Shown here piece by piece: positions 50,592-59,307 of a DNA stretch of 64,000 nucleotides; positions within the stretch are counted from its first letter, which is position 1, and each line of letters starts with the position of its first letter. The stretch is from the NCBI GenBank assembly GCA_036272935.1, contig DATAXP010000009.1, positions 17,918 to 81,917 of the forward strand. Direction: 5' to 3'. The translations under genes and the position numbers were made by a program. This stretch comes from DATAXP01 sp036272935 (GTDB lineage Bacteria; Planctomycetota; Planctomycetia; Pirellulales; PNKZ01). Below the pieces are notes generated by a model, which was given only the letters and a program-made list of their open reading frames with translations, was not told the origin of the DNA and searched no databases.

Positions 50592-51293
50592 ATGCGCGTG
50601 CTGGTGATCGACGTGGGCGGAACGCACGTGAAAATGCTTGTCACCGACGAGCACGAGCCGCGACGTTTCGATTCCGGCCGCGATCTCACTCCGGAATCGC
50701 TCATCGAGCGGGTCCGATCGGCAACCAGCGATTGGATCTATAACCACGTCTCGCTTGGTTATCCTGGCGAAGTGGGTGTCGAGGGGCCCGAAGAGGAGCC
50801 GGGGAATTTGGGCCGGGGCTGGTTAGATTTCGATTTTGAATCGGCGTTCGCCTGCCCGGTGCGGGTGGTCAACGACGCCGCGATGCAGGCCCTAGGCGGA
50901 TACGATGGCGGGCGAATGCTGTTCCTCGGCCTGGGGACCGGACTGGGTTCGGCCTTGGTGGCCGACCGTGTGGTGATCTCGCTAGAACTTGGCTGCTTAC
51001 GGAGCAACGGCGGCGAAACGCTTGCCGATCGGCTGGGACGCAAGGGGCGTGAGCGCCACGGTCATGCCGCATGGGAGCGAGTGCTTGCCGAAACGGTCGA
51101 GATGCTGCACAAAGCCTTTGGCGCCGACTACGTGCTGTTGGGGGGCGGCAATTCGCGACTCGTCGAGCATCTGCCCGAACACGCACGCCGCGGCGGGAAC
51201 GACGATGCTTTCGCCGGCGGCTTTCGGCTGTGGGAAGAAGCGGTCCAGCCGCACGATCGCGCACCGTCGAGCGCCTGGCGTGTCGTGCCGTAA
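50592..51293 (+). CDS. ROK-family sugar kinase (polyphosphate/ATP glucokinase-like)
   Basis: 233 residues from ATG at 50592 with GGGGAGAA upstream. The actin-like phosphate motif MRVLVIDVGGTHVKMLVTD, the catalytic Asp in VRVVNDAAMQALGGYDGG, and FLGLGTGLGSALVADRVVI and YVLLGGGNSRLVEHLPEH nucleotide-binding segments identify the ROK class. The zinc-binding Cys cluster of ROK repressors is missing and there is no DNA-binding domain, so it is a kinase. Its short length resembles polyphosphate glucokinases. It is followed by a HAD phosphatase 16 bp downstream, suggesting a sugar phosphorylation/dephosphorylation pair. Confidence 0.83.
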   Translation: MRVLVIDVGGTHVKMLVTDEHEPRRFDSGRDLTPESLIERVRSATSDWIYNHVSLGYPGEVGVEGPEEEPGNLGRGWLDFDFESAFACPVRVVNDAAMQALGGYDGGRMLFLGLGTGLGSALVADRVVISLELGCLRSNGGETLADRLGRKGRERHGHAAWERVLAETVEMLHKAFGADYVLLGGGNSRLVEHLPEHARRGGNDDAFAGGFRLWEEAVQPHDRAPSSAWRVVP

Positions 51294-51309
51294 CTCAAAG
51301 GAGACAGTA

Positions 51310-52044
51310 ATGCGATACGTGGCGCTGGCGACCGACTACGACGGCACGATCGCCCACGACGGCGTCGTAGATGCCGCCACTGTCGATGCGCTGCGGCGCG
51401 TGCGCGAAACCGGCCGCCGGCTGCTCTTGGTCACCGGGCGCGAGCGCGATGATCTGTTCGCCACGTTCGATCACACCGCGCTGTTCGACCTGGTGGTGGC
51501 CGAAAACGGGGCGCTGCTGTATAGGCCGGCCGACAACAGCTCGCAGGTGCTTGCGCCCGAGCCGCCGCAGGCGCTTATCGAACGTTTGCGCACCGCCGGA
51601 GTGCCGATCTCGGTCGGCCGGTCGATCGTGGCGACCATCGAGCCGCACGAGCACGCGGTGTTGGCCGCCATTCGCGACCTTGGCCTTGAATGGCACGTGA
51701 TCTTCAACAAAGGCTCGGTGATGGCGCTGCCGGCGGGGGTAACGAAGGCGACGGGGCTGACGGCTGCGCTCAAGGAGTTGGGCCTGGCGGCGCAGAATGT
51801 CGTCGGCGTCGGCGATGCTGAGAACGATCATGCGTTTCTGCGGTTGTGCGGCCTGTCGGTGGCGGTCGCCAACGCCCTGGAGTCGGTCAAGGACGAAGTT
51901 GATTTAGTCACCGTCGGCGCTCGCGGCGCTGGCGTAACGGAGCTCATCGACCGGCTCCTCGCCAACGATTTCGCGGACGTAATGCCGCACGCCGAACATC
52001 ACCAGCCAAAGCAGCCGACGATACTGAGCCAGCCGGTCAACTAG
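51310..52044 (+). CDS. HAD-superfamily IIB phosphatase
   Basis: 244 residues from ATG at 51310, which has AAAGGAGAC upstream; the frame is open much further back inside the ROK gene. HAD motif I ATDYDGTIAHDG, motif II LLLVTGRERDDL, motif III lysine in PAGVTKATGLTAAL, and motif IV GVGDAENDHAFLRLCGLSVA, with a type IIB cap between. Related enzymes act on sugar phosphates or phosphoglycosides. The stop codon (TAG, 52042-52044) lies within a 24-bp inverted repeat, so the last residues may have been altered by that element. Confidence 0.85.
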   Translation: MRYVALATDYDGTIAHDGVVDAATVDALRRVRETGRRLLLVTGRERDDLFATFDHTALFDLVVAENGALLYRPADNSSQVLAPEPPQALIERLRTAGVPISVGRSIVATIEPHEHAVLAAIRDLGLEWHVIFNKGSVMALPAGVTKATGLTAALKELGLAAQNVVGVGDAENDHAFLRLCGLSVAVANALESVKDEVDLVTVGARGAGVTELIDRLLANDFADVMPHAEHHQPKQPTILSQPVN

Positions 52045-52102
52045 CCCGACGCGCCAGCGAGGGATCAGCGTATGACCGTCCCTCGCTGGCGCGTCGGGCT
52101 AG
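52041..52102. repeat. 24-bp perfect inverted repeat overlapping a stop codon
   Basis: CTAGCCCGACGCGCCAGCGA followed by GGGA (52041-52064) pairs perfectly with its complement at 52079-52102 across a 14-base loop. No T-run follows. It may act as a strong RNA hairpin at the end of the ROK-HAD transcript. Repeats of this composition are, to my knowledge, frequent in planctomycete genomes. Confidence 0.8.
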
Positions 52103-52176
52103 TACGCCGTTCCCCGATGCGCCATACTGGCGGCACTGACTCCTGAATCCTGATTTCCGACTCCCTGCTGCCGGCT

Positions 52177-53373
52177 ATGCCCCTCATCTCGCGGATCGTG
52201 CAAGCTCTCGAACCCTCGGCCACATTGGCGATGGCCGGCAAAGCTCGCGAGCTGAAGGCTGCCGGCAAGACGGTGTATGATTTCAGTGTCGGTGAACCTG
52301 ACTTCACCACCCCCGAGCACATCTGCCAGGCCGCCGTCGCCGCGATGAAGGCCGGCCACACGCATTACACCGCCAGCTCTGGCATTCCCGAGCTGCGCTC
52401 GGCGATTGCCAGGCAGTACCGCGCTCGGCACGGCCTCGAGTATTCGCCGCAGCAGGTGATTGTCTCCAACGGGGCAAAGCATTCGCTGCACAACGTGTTC
52501 ACCGCGCTGTGCGACCCGGGCGACGAGGTGATTATCCCCGCTCCGTACTGGGTCAGCTACGCCGAGCTGGTGAAGCTCACCGGCGGCAAGCCGGTGATCG
52601 TGTCGACCGAGGAGCCGAACGACTTCAAGCTCACGCCCGAGCAGCTTCGCCGGGCGATCACGCCGCGCACGAAAGTGCTGTTGCTCTGCTCGCCGTCGAA
52701 CCCGACCGGCAGCATGTACGAACCCGAAGAGCTGGCCGCGCTCGCCGATGTGGTACTCGAACGCAATCTGCTTGTCGTGGCCGACGAGATTTACGAACGG
52801 CTGGTGTACGGCAAGCACCGCTTCGCCAGCTTCGCCGCCGTACGGCCGGGATTGCAGGAGCGCACCGTCACCATCAACGGCGTGAGCAAGGCCTACGCGA
52901 TGACCGGTTGGCGCATCGGCTGGATGCTCGCGCCGCTGGCGGTAGCCAAGGCGATCGACAGCTTGCAAAGTCAGGAGACCTCGAACCCGTCGAGCGTCAG
53001 CCAGTACGCAGCCGTGGCGGCATTGGAGGGCCCGCAGGAATGCGTCGATGCCATGCTCGCTAAGTTTGCCGAGCGCCGCGAGTTCGTCCGCCGCCGTGTG
53101 GCCGAGCTGCCCAAGCTTTCTTGCCCCGAAATGGCCGGCGCGTTCTATGCCTTCATGAACATCAGCGCTCACTTGGGACGCACCTACGGCGGCGTGCCGG
53201 TAAAAACGTCGAGCGATTGGTGCCTACAACTGCTCGCGCAGCAGGGAGTGGCCACGGTGATGGGTTCGGCGTTCGGCGCCGAAGGCTACGCCCGGGTGTC
53301 GTTTGCCACAAGCCTCGACAACCTGCGCGCGGGGTTCGATCGGATTGCGGCATTTTTGGCCGACGCCAAGTGA
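52177..53373 (+). CDS. class I aspartate aminotransferase
   Basis: 398 residues. PLP fold-type I markers: FSVGEPDFTTPEHICQAA, HYTASSGIPELRSAIARQY, VSNGAKHSLHNVFTALCDPG, PYWVSYAELVKLTGGKPV, CSPSNPTGSMYEPEELAAL, VADEIYERLVYG, the catalytic lysine in GVSKAYAMTGWRIGW, and a C-terminal RVSFATSLDNLRAGFDRI. It transfers the amino group between aspartate (or a related acid) and 2-oxoglutarate in the cytoplasm. The Igamma/Ibeta subgroup AspC is the best guess; aromatic or prephenate specificity cannot be excluded. The arfB gene starts 5 bp after its stop. Confidence 0.93.
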   Translation: MPLISRIVQALEPSATLAMAGKARELKAAGKTVYDFSVGEPDFTTPEHICQAAVAAMKAGHTHYTASSGIPELRSAIARQYRARHGLEYSPQQVIVSNGAKHSLHNVFTALCDPGDEVIIPAPYWVSYAELVKLTGGKPVIVSTEEPNDFKLTPEQLRRAITPRTKVLLLCSPSNPTGSMYEPEELAALADVVLERNLLVVADEIYERLVYGKHRFASFAAVRPGLQERTVTINGVSKAYAMTGWRIGWMLAPLAVAKAIDSLQSQETSNPSSVSQYAAVAALEGPQECVDAMLAKFAERREFVRRRVAELPKLSCPEMAGAFYAFMNISAHLGRTYGGVPVKTSSDWCLQLLAQQGVATVMGSAFGAEGYARVSFATSLDNLRAGFDRIAAFLADAK

Positions 53374-53378
53374 CCGCC

Positions 53379-53804
53379 ATGCAGCGCGAGCTGGCTGTGA
53401 ATTCGCGACTGGCCGTGCCGATGGACGAGTTCGAGTTCAGTTACGCGCGCAGCTCGGGACCCGGTGGGCAGAACGTGAACAAGGTGAACAGCAAGGCGAC
53501 GCTTCGTTGGTCGCCGCGGCGGAACACGTCGCTGCCCGAGGACGTGCGGCAACGATTCTTCGCCCGCTATCGCAACAAACTTTCGATCGATGGCGAGGTG
53601 ATCCTCACCAGCCAGCGCTACCGCGATCAGCCGCGCAATGTCGACGACTGCCTGGAGAAGTTGCGAGTGATGATCGCCAGCGTGGCCGCCCCGCCGGTGA
53701 AGCGCAAGCGGACGCGGCCATCCCGCGGTTCGGTGGAGCGCCGCCTCGAGCAGAAGCGCGTCACCGGCGCAAAAAAGCAGTTGCGCCGCAGACCGGCCGA
53801 GTGA
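53379..53804 (+). CDS. arfB: ArfB/YaeJ-like peptidyl-tRNA hydrolase (ribosome rescue)
   Basis: 141 residues from ATG at 53379. The RF-1 catalytic domain has the GGQ motif in ARSSGPGGQNVNKVNSKATL, and the tail is very basic (KRKRTRPSRGSVERRLEQKR, KKQLRRRPAE), which in ArfB enters the mRNA channel of stalled ribosomes. No codon-recognition domain is present, so it is not a normal release factor. It hydrolyses peptidyl-tRNA on non-stop ribosomes. Very likely co-transcribed with the aminotransferase. Confidence 0.9.
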   Translation: MQRELAVNSRLAVPMDEFEFSYARSSGPGGQNVNKVNSKATLRWSPRRNTSLPEDVRQRFFARYRNKLSIDGEVILTSQRYRDQPRNVDDCLEKLRVMIASVAAPPVKRKRTRPSRGSVERRLEQKRVTGAKKQLRRRPAE

Positions 53805-53850
53805 TCGTGAGCCGGAGCGCCTTTAGCTATCGCCGTCGCGGTTCCAGTTT

Positions 53851-53925
53851 GGGTGCCATGTCCACGGCCGCCGTGGACATGCAAGCGGCGCACAATCATG
53901 GCCACGCGGCGTGGCCATGGCACCC
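53851..53925. repeat. two-hairpin palindromic repeat (GGGTGCC type), copy F
   Basis: Outer stem GGGTGCCATG (53851-53860) with CATGGCACCC (53916-53925) encloses hairpin 1 CATGTCCACGGC/GCCGTGGACATG (53857-53881) and hairpin 2 CATGGCCACGC/GCGTGGCCATG (53897-53919). It lies between convergent arfB and the metallopeptidase-like gene. Same fold as the copies at 26801, 39384 and 58271, with different arm sequences. Confidence 0.75.
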
Positions 53926-53959
53926 TCTGGCTCGCCGCCGTAGCCAACTGAAAAGCGCC

Positions 53960-55048
53960 CTAGCGCCGCATCGTCGCACCGCGACGCGGCGCGTAGACGC
54001 TCTGCCGCGAGGCATCCTCGGCAATCGGCGCCTCGCCGTCGCCTGACGGTCGCGACCACTCGAGGATCACTTGCCGCGCCGGCGTCGCAGTGGCAACATC
54101 GGTTGCTGCCGGTTGAGCTGGCGGAGCGGCGGGCACTTCGACACTCCGCCAACCGATCGCAGCGGCCGCCGGCTCAGGCTGCACCGGCTGCTGCATTTGC
54201 GCGGCAGGTGGCGTCGGTGGATCGGCGCTCTGGGCGCGGACGACGAGGTCGCTGCGCGGCGAGCGATTGTCGGCCAGCATGCCTTCGCCCGGTCCGTGAG
54301 CCGGCAGCGGCGGCGAGCCGTTGCGGACCCAATCGAGCCAGGTATTCTGCAAGTCGCCGAGAGTCGCGAAGCCGTAGTGGCGGTGGATTGCGTCGGTCCA
54401 CTGTTCCTGCTCAAGCCCGTCGGCCACGAAGTCCAAAAACTTCCGGCGGCCACCTTGGGCGATCAGGTACGTGGCCAGCGAATGCCCTTGGGCATAAAGC
54501 GGCATGATGTCGTGCGGATACTCGCGCATCGCGAACATCTGGCTGAACGAGATGCCGCGACCCGTGCGCAGGAACGTGATCAGCATTTGCTGCTGCTTCT
54601 GGCGCTCGGCGTCGTGCTCGACCGTGGTGCACGCCCCTTCATCGGCCCAGCGCGGCAACGGCTCGCGGAAATGGCTGGCGATGATCGTGTGCGTCACCTC
54701 GTGCGGCAGCACCGAATCGAGCACGCGATCCAACGGGCCCTGGATGTTCATCTGCCAACCGAACACTTCGCCATGATCGAACACGAAGCTCGTCGCGCCG
54801 CCGGCCCCCAGGTGCTGGCCGATCTCGACGGTGATCGGGCACGGCTGGGCCCAGGTGGGCATCGGCTTGCCGAGCCATTCGATCGCCAGGTCGCGGCGGA
54901 ACTGCTCGGCGGCGGCGCCGACTTGTTGGGCGATGGCCGGTGTCGGCGCGTTGACGATGAAGTTGGCCGTGCGATGCCCCGCCCCCGCCGACGCCAAGGC
55001 CCCGACCGCGATGATCGTGACGAGGCCCCGCAATACTCGAGCATCCAT
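53960..55048 (-). CDS. exported gluzincin-type metallopeptidase-like protein
   Basis: 362 residues from ATG at 55048. A TTG at 55138 adds 30 residues. Signal sequence VLRGLVTIIAVGALASAGAG. The catalytic region reads DSVLPHEVTHTIIASHF with HExxH zinc ligands (HEVTH) and a downstream LPRWADEGACTTVEHD with the glutamate of a gluzincin (ADEG). Then follow helical blocks (LITFLRTGRGISFSQMFAM, AQGHSLATYLIAQGGRRKFL) like peptidase MA-type families. Residues 255-362 are Pro/Ala/Gln-rich and probably disordered. A secreted peptidase is likely; the substrate is unknown. Confidence 0.78.
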   Translation of the reverse strand: MDARVLRGLVTIIAVGALASAGAGHRTANFIVNAPTPAIAQQVGAAAEQFRRDLAIEWLGKPMPTWAQPCPITVEIGQHLGAGGATSFVFDHGEVFGWQMNIQGPLDRVLDSVLPHEVTHTIIASHFREPLPRWADEGACTTVEHDAERQKQQQMLITFLRTGRGISFSQMFAMREYPHDIMPLYAQGHSLATYLIAQGGRRKFLDFVADGLEQEQWTDAIHRHYGFATLGDLQNTWLDWVRNGSPPLPAHGPGEGMLADNRSPRSDLVVRAQSADPPTPPAAQMQQPVQPEPAAAAIGWRSVEVPAAPPAQPAATDVATATPARQVILEWSRPSGDGEAPIAEDASRQSVYAPRRGATMRR

Positions 55049-55470
55049 GCTCCGCGCCTCCGCTGCTGGGTTCTGCGATCGGGTTCGGCTGCGTCCTTGC
55101 GGCCGGCGGGCCCGATGCGCGCCGTGTAAAGTTTTCAAAAGGTAATCGCTACGCCGAAAATCTCCTAGGTCGATTTGCGGCCAGTCGAGACAAGCATGCT
55201 TGCACGCGGCGATTGCCTATTCGCGCCGTTATGGCATGGTCTCCCGACCAGGCCATTGTGGCCGACCGCAGGTCTCCTCCCTCCCGAGGCTCCATGCTCA
55301 CGCGATGGCCGGTTTACGCGGGCGCTGGGAGACCTACGGTCGGACCGAGTGGCGCGGTCGGGAGACCGGCCACAACACCGGGAATCCTTCTGGCGCGACC
55401 ACCCCAACTAATCCTTACCCACAAATACGATGCTCACACAGCGACGAGAATGCTTGCACGCCGCGATTGC
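55049..55470. other. repeat-bearing intergenic region
   Basis: About 420 bp without a gene. A nested palindrome (55238-55367) has outer arms GGTCTCCCGACC/GGTCGGGAGACC and an inner pair GACCGCAGGTCTCC/GGAGACCTACGGTC. It is flanked by a 29-bp direct repeat (55196-55224 and 55450-55478, 28 of 29 identical) that covers the end of the NUDIX gene. The upstream metallopeptidase promoter should lie near 55060-55190. Confidence 0.65.
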
Positions 55471-55896
55471 CTATTCGCATAGCATCCGCAGCAGCGCGTC
55501 ATTCGCGGGCGGGAAGCGATACTCGCCGAGTGCCGAGCGCGGAACCCAGTGGAACGGCTCGCGGGGTGTCGCCTGGAGATCGCGCGGCGTGCAGGCCAGG
55601 AAGTGCAACCGCACCCGGGCGTGCTCGTAATCGTGCTCGACCACGCAGTGCGGCCGGCCAACGTCGATCGCCAGACCGGTTTCTTCCAAGCACTCGCGCT
55701 CCGCCGCCGCCTCGCGGCTCTCGCCCGGCTCGATCTTGCCGCCGGGAAACTCCCAGAAGCCGGCCAGCACGACATTCTCGCCCCGCCGCCCGATCAAGAA
55801 CTGATCGCCACGCTCGACCACGGCAACGGCGATCTCCACGCACTGTCGCGCCTTCACTGCCATTGCCTCTCCGTGCCTCTGCGCCTCGGCGGTCAT
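55471..55896 (-). CDS. NUDIX hydrolase (MutT-like)
   Basis: 141 residues. ATG at 55896 overlaps the stop of the upstream pseudouridine synthase gene (ATGA); a second candidate is ATG at 55863. The NUDIX box is complete: GGKIEPGESREAAAERECLE followed by ETGL, matching GX5EX7REUXEEXGU. The preceding GRRGENVVLAGFWEFPGGK is typical of MutT, which removes 8-oxo-dGTP. Its last codons and stop are part of a 29-bp direct repeat whose second copy lies at 55196-55224. Confidence 0.88.
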   Translation of the reverse strand: MTAEAQRHGEAMAVKARQCVEIAVAVVERGDQFLIGRRGENVVLAGFWEFPGGKIEPGESREAAAERECLEETGLAIDVGRPHCVVEHDYEHARVRLHFLACTPRDLQATPREPFHWVPRSALGEYRFPPANDALLRMLCE

Positions 55897-56894
55897 TTCC
55901 CCCGCCGCAGACGGTTCCAGAACTCGTCGAGGTCGCTCGGCAGCGGCATCTGGAAATCCATGCGCTTGCCGCTCGATGGATGTGTGAAGCTTAGCGCCGC
56001 GGCGTGCAGCGCCAAACGCGGCGCGCGGCTGGAGTCGGCGGCATCGTCTGGAGCGGCGTACACCTTGTCGCCGCAGACCGGATGTCCCAGTTCGGACAGA
56101 TGGATGCGGATCTGATGGGTGCGGCCGGTTTCAAGCGTGCATTCGACCATGGTGTAGCCGGCAATGGTTTCGATTGGCCGGACGTGCGTCACGGCGCGCT
56201 TGCCCTGCTTGGGATCGGTCGTGCTGCCGCGGCGACCGTCGCCGCGATCGCGCACCAGATTGGTCGTGATGGTCTGCGCCCGCACCGCGCCGGCGACGAT
56301 CGCCAGGTAATGTCGCCCGGTCGAGTGCTTACGGAATTGCAGGCCGAGCTCTCTCTCGGCAGGCACGGTGCGCGCGAAGATCATTAGCCCGCTGGTATCG
56401 CGATCGAGCCGATGCACCGGGCGCACTGGAGGCGTGCGGGTGCGCGGTGGCAACCGACTCGGCCGCTGGCGTGTCTTGCCCCCTCCACGATTCTCGCGCT
56501 TCGCGAGGATGCGCGGCAACAGGTCCTCGAGCGTCGGGTTCTGTCGCTTCCGCTTGGCCGACCAACTTCGCTCGTCGGTGTGCCGCACGCTGGTCAACCC
56601 TGACGGTTTTTCGACGACGACCACTTGCGTGTCGACATAGCGGATGCGCACGTCGTCTTCGCGCGCTACGGGGGCCGTCGAGTGCGGCAGCACGCTGACC
56701 ACGTCGGTCAGCTTCAGCCGCCGGCCCTGGTCCTGGCAGAGGTTGCCGTTGACGAGCACCCGCCGCGACTGCACCAGTCGGCGCACCTGGCCCCAGGTGG
56801 GTGTCTCGGGGAGCCAGTGCCGCAGGGCCGCGGCCAAGGTCTGATTGACCTGTCGAGGGGCGACGCGATAAAGCTGCCGAGCGGCGTCGTTCAT
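55893..56894 (-). CDS. RluA-family rRNA/tRNA pseudouridine synthase
   Basis: 333 residues. An S4-like RNA-binding N-terminus (VRRLVQSRRVLVNGNLCQDQ) precedes the synthase domain with the catalytic Asp in RPVHRLDRDTSGLMIFAR, plus KHSTGRHYLAIVAG, RPIETIAGYTMVECTLETGRT and HQIRIHLSELGHPVCGD. It isomerises uridine to pseudouridine in structured RNA; RluC/RluD-type site specificity is not decidable. A basic 30-residue insert (about 115-150) is unusual. Its start overlaps the stop of the sulfatase gene by 4 bp, an odd operon partner. Confidence 0.92.
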   Translation of the reverse strand: MNDAARQLYRVAPRQVNQTLAAALRHWLPETPTWGQVRRLVQSRRVLVNGNLCQDQGRRLKLTDVVSVLPHSTAPVAREDDVRIRYVDTQVVVVEKPSGLTSVRHTDERSWSAKRKRQNPTLEDLLPRILAKRENRGGGKTRQRPSRLPPRTRTPPVRPVHRLDRDTSGLMIFARTVPAERELGLQFRKHSTGRHYLAIVAGAVRAQTITTNLVRDRGDGRRGSTTDPKQGKRAVTHVRPIETIAGYTMVECTLETGRTHQIRIHLSELGHPVCGDKVYAAPDDAADSSRAPRLALHAAALSFTHPSSGKRMDFQMPLPSDLDEFWNRLRRGK

Positions 56895-58267
56895 CGTGCA
56901 ATCGTCTGGCGCTGCGAAGTGGCCGTTGGCGGCGTCCAGTGCGGGTCCTTCGGCTCGGCGACGCGCAGCGGTAGTGTATCGCCGTAGTGCCGTTGCTCGG
57001 CCTGCAACTTTGCCATGAGCACTTCGATCCGCGCCGCCTGGTCGGGGTCGCCGGCCAGGTTGTGCATCTCGTCAGGATCGTTTTTCAGATCGAACAACTG
57101 GGTGACGCCGACCTGCGGATAGACGATCAGCTTCCATCGCTCGTCGCGCTCGGCGCGTTGGACGTCGCGGAAGGCCAGGAAGATCGTATCACGCGCCGTG
57201 GCTTGCTTTCCGTTTAGCACGCCGGCGAAGCTGCGGCCGTCGAGCCCCGATGGAATCGGTGCCCCGACCAGGTCGCAGACCGTCGGAAAGATATCGAGCA
57301 GGTAAACCAGCGCGTCGCTGCGCCCCGGCTTGATGCCCGGCCCCTTGAAGCACAGCGGGCTGCGCATGCTGTGATCGTACAGGTTCTGCTTGCCCATCAG
57401 GCCATGGCTGCCCAGCGACAGGCCGTGGTCGGACGAGTAGATGATAATCGTGTCGTCGGTCAGTTCCAATGCGTCGAGCCGCTCGAGCAGCCGGCCGATG
57501 TGATAGTCCATCGCGCTGATGACGGCGTAGTAGTCGTGTAGTTGGCGGCGGATTTCGTCCTCGGTCCGCGGCCACGGGGCAAGCTTTTCGTCGCGGACGG
57601 TCATCTCACCGTTGTCGAATGGATGCTGCGGTAGATAGTTCTTGGGCAACGGAATCTTGCTCTCGTCGTACAGGGCGCGATACTTCTCGGCCGCCACGCG
57701 CGGATCGTGCGGATTGCTGAACGCCAGGTACATGAAGAACGGCCGGTCGGCGTTGCGGCCGTTCAGAAAGCCGATCGCATCGTCGACGATGTCACGGCAC
57801 GGCTCGCCGTTCGTGCGGTCGTAGTCGTCCTTGACGTACTTGTTAGTTTCGAACTTCTCGTTGATCTCGCGCGCCACATTACCGCGCTTGCCATGGTGAT
57901 AGGTCTCGTAGCCGGCCGCCTTCATCGTGTCGGGGAAGTTCGGGTCGCTACCGCTAGCGAAGTTTCCCTTCCAGCGGAAGTAGGCGCGGCCGCTGAGCAG
58001 CATGTTGCGACTCGGCGAGCAGACGGCCGACACGTTCGACCCCAGGCAGTAGGCATTGCGCAGCACCATCCCCTGGCTGAACAGCCGATCGAGCTGCGGC
58101 GTCTTGAGCACCGGGTTGCCGAGCACCGCCAGGCCGTCGGGACGCTGGTCGTCGGCGAACAGGAACAGCACGTTGGGCCGGCGCGGCGCGTCGGCGGCGT
58201 ACAACAGGGACGGAACGAATAACCAGGCAGCGAGCAAGGCGGTCGCGGGCCATTTTGAATTGCGCAC
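56891..58267 (-). CDS. secreted sulfatase (type I, formylglycine)
   Basis: 458 residues from GTG at 58267, directly starting a signal peptide (VRNSKWPATALLAAWLFVPS). ATG at 58390, just after the hisG stop, is open too but reads through a palindromic repeat. Sulfatase markers: NVLFLFADDQRPDGL metal-binding Asp pair, the active-site VCSPSRNMLLSGR (C-x-P-x-R, the Cys becoming formylglycine), and the C-terminal SSDHGLSLGSHGLMGKQNLY. It resembles iduronate-2-sulfatase-type enzymes acting on sulfated polysaccharides, in keeping with the large sulfatase sets of marine planctomycetes. The anaerobic or aerobic maturase is not in view. Confidence 0.92.
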   Translation of the reverse strand: MRNSKWPATALLAAWLFVPSLLYAADAPRRPNVLFLFADDQRPDGLAVLGNPVLKTPQLDRLFSQGMVLRNAYCLGSNVSAVCSPSRNMLLSGRAYFRWKGNFASGSDPNFPDTMKAAGYETYHHGKRGNVAREINEKFETNKYVKDDYDRTNGEPCRDIVDDAIGFLNGRNADRPFFMYLAFSNPHDPRVAAEKYRALYDESKIPLPKNYLPQHPFDNGEMTVRDEKLAPWPRTEDEIRRQLHDYYAVISAMDYHIGRLLERLDALELTDDTIIIYSSDHGLSLGSHGLMGKQNLYDHSMRSPLCFKGPGIKPGRSDALVYLLDIFPTVCDLVGAPIPSGLDGRSFAGVLNGKQATARDTIFLAFRDVQRAERDERWKLIVYPQVGVTQLFDLKNDPDEMHNLAGDPDQAARIEVLMAKLQAEQRHYGDTLPLRVAEPKDPHWTPPTATSQRQTIAR

Positions 58268-58270
58268 GAT

Positions 58271-58347
58271 GGGTGCCTGGGGCAGAGCGCAGCGATGCCC
58301 CAGATGCGATGATTCTGTGGCTTCGTAAGACTCAGCCACAGGCACCC
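58271..58347. repeat. two-hairpin palindromic repeat (GGGTGCC type), copy G
   Basis: Outer stem GGGTGCC (58271-58277) with GGCACCC (58341-58347) encloses CTGGGGCA/TGCCCCAG (58277-58303) and CTGTGGCT/AGCCACAG (58315-58341). It occupies the leader between hisG and the sulfatase and would appear in their shared RNA, where it could block or protect the message. Confidence 0.78.
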
Positions 58348-58392
58348 AGAGTTCGGACTGTCCTTTTACGAGCAAGGCGAGGTAGGGCATCG

Positions 58393-59247
58393 TTACAACC
58401 TGCAATTGGTGATTTGCGTTTCGAGAATCGCGCTGGCCCCTAGTGTTTCCAGTCGTTCCATGATTTCGATCACTTCGCCGCGGCGCACCATCACGCGCAC
58501 TGCGCACCACGCCGGATCTTCCAACGCGCTGACCGTTGGCGAGTTGAACCCGGGAGTGATCTTCTCGGCCTGGGCCAGCTTGTTGCGCGGCACATTGTAT
58601 TCCAGCAGCGAGTAGCTGCGGGCGATCACCACCCCTTCCAGGCGGCGCACCACGCGATCCGCCACGTCGGCGTGGCGGCGATCGCGGTTCTGGATCAGCA
58701 CCGTCTCGTACCGGCCGATGTCTTCGAGAATCCGCAGCCGATTGGCGGCCAGCGTGCTGCCGGTTTCGACCAGGTCGACAATCGCATCGGCCACGCCCAG
58801 GGCGATCATCACCTCGACGCTGCCCGACAGGTTCACCAGGTGAACGTGGGCGCCGTGGCTCTTGAGATACGTTTGCGTGACGCGCGGAAAGCTGGTGGCG
58901 ATGCGCGAACCGTCGAGCTGGCCGGGCGTTTGGATCGAACTATCGTCAGGCACGCAGATCGACAACCGGCACTGCCCCACCCCCAGGTCGAGCCGCGAGA
59001 GCACCTCGGCACCGCTCTCGGCAATCAGGTCGCTGCCGGTGATGCCCATGTCGATCGCCCCTTCGGCACACAGCACCGGAATATCCTCGGTGCGCAGGAA
59101 GGTGACGTCGATCGGCATCTCGCGGCAGCGCGCGAACAGGCTCCGCTCCTGGCGGCGAAAGTTCAGCCCCGCCTCTTTCAACAGCTCGGCGGCCAGCTCG
59201 GCCAGGCGTCCTTTGCTCGGCACGCCGATGCGGAGGTTTTCGGTCAT
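58393..59247 (-). CDS. hisG: ATP phosphoribosyltransferase, long form
   Basis: 284 residues. First step of histidine synthesis: ATP + PRPP to PR-ATP. Markers: LRIGVPSKGRLAELAAELLK, ITGSDLIAESGAEV, RIATSFPRVTQTYLKSHG, VHLVNLSGSVEVMIALGVAD and the PRPP loop AIVDLVETGSTLAANRL. The extra C-terminal 80 residues (about 205-284; TVSALEDPAWCAVRVMV and IEIMERLETLGASAILETQI) are the ACT-like regulatory domain of HisG-L, which binds histidine and does not need HisZ. hisE lies 60 bp upstream on the same strand. Confidence 0.95.
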   Translation of the reverse strand: MTENLRIGVPSKGRLAELAAELLKEAGLNFRRQERSLFARCREMPIDVTFLRTEDIPVLCAEGAIDMGITGSDLIAESGAEVLSRLDLGVGQCRLSICVPDDSSIQTPGQLDGSRIATSFPRVTQTYLKSHGAHVHLVNLSGSVEVMIALGVADAIVDLVETGSTLAANRLRILEDIGRYETVLIQNRDRRHADVADRVVRRLEGVVIARSYSLLEYNVPRNKLAQAEKITPGFNSPTVSALEDPAWCAVRVMVRRGEVIEIMERLETLGASAILETQITNCRL

Positions 59248-59307
59248 GGGCTGGCGGAGGGGATTGAGGGCTGGGGGGTTAGGGGCTTGAGGAGCGACGC
59301 TTGCGGC

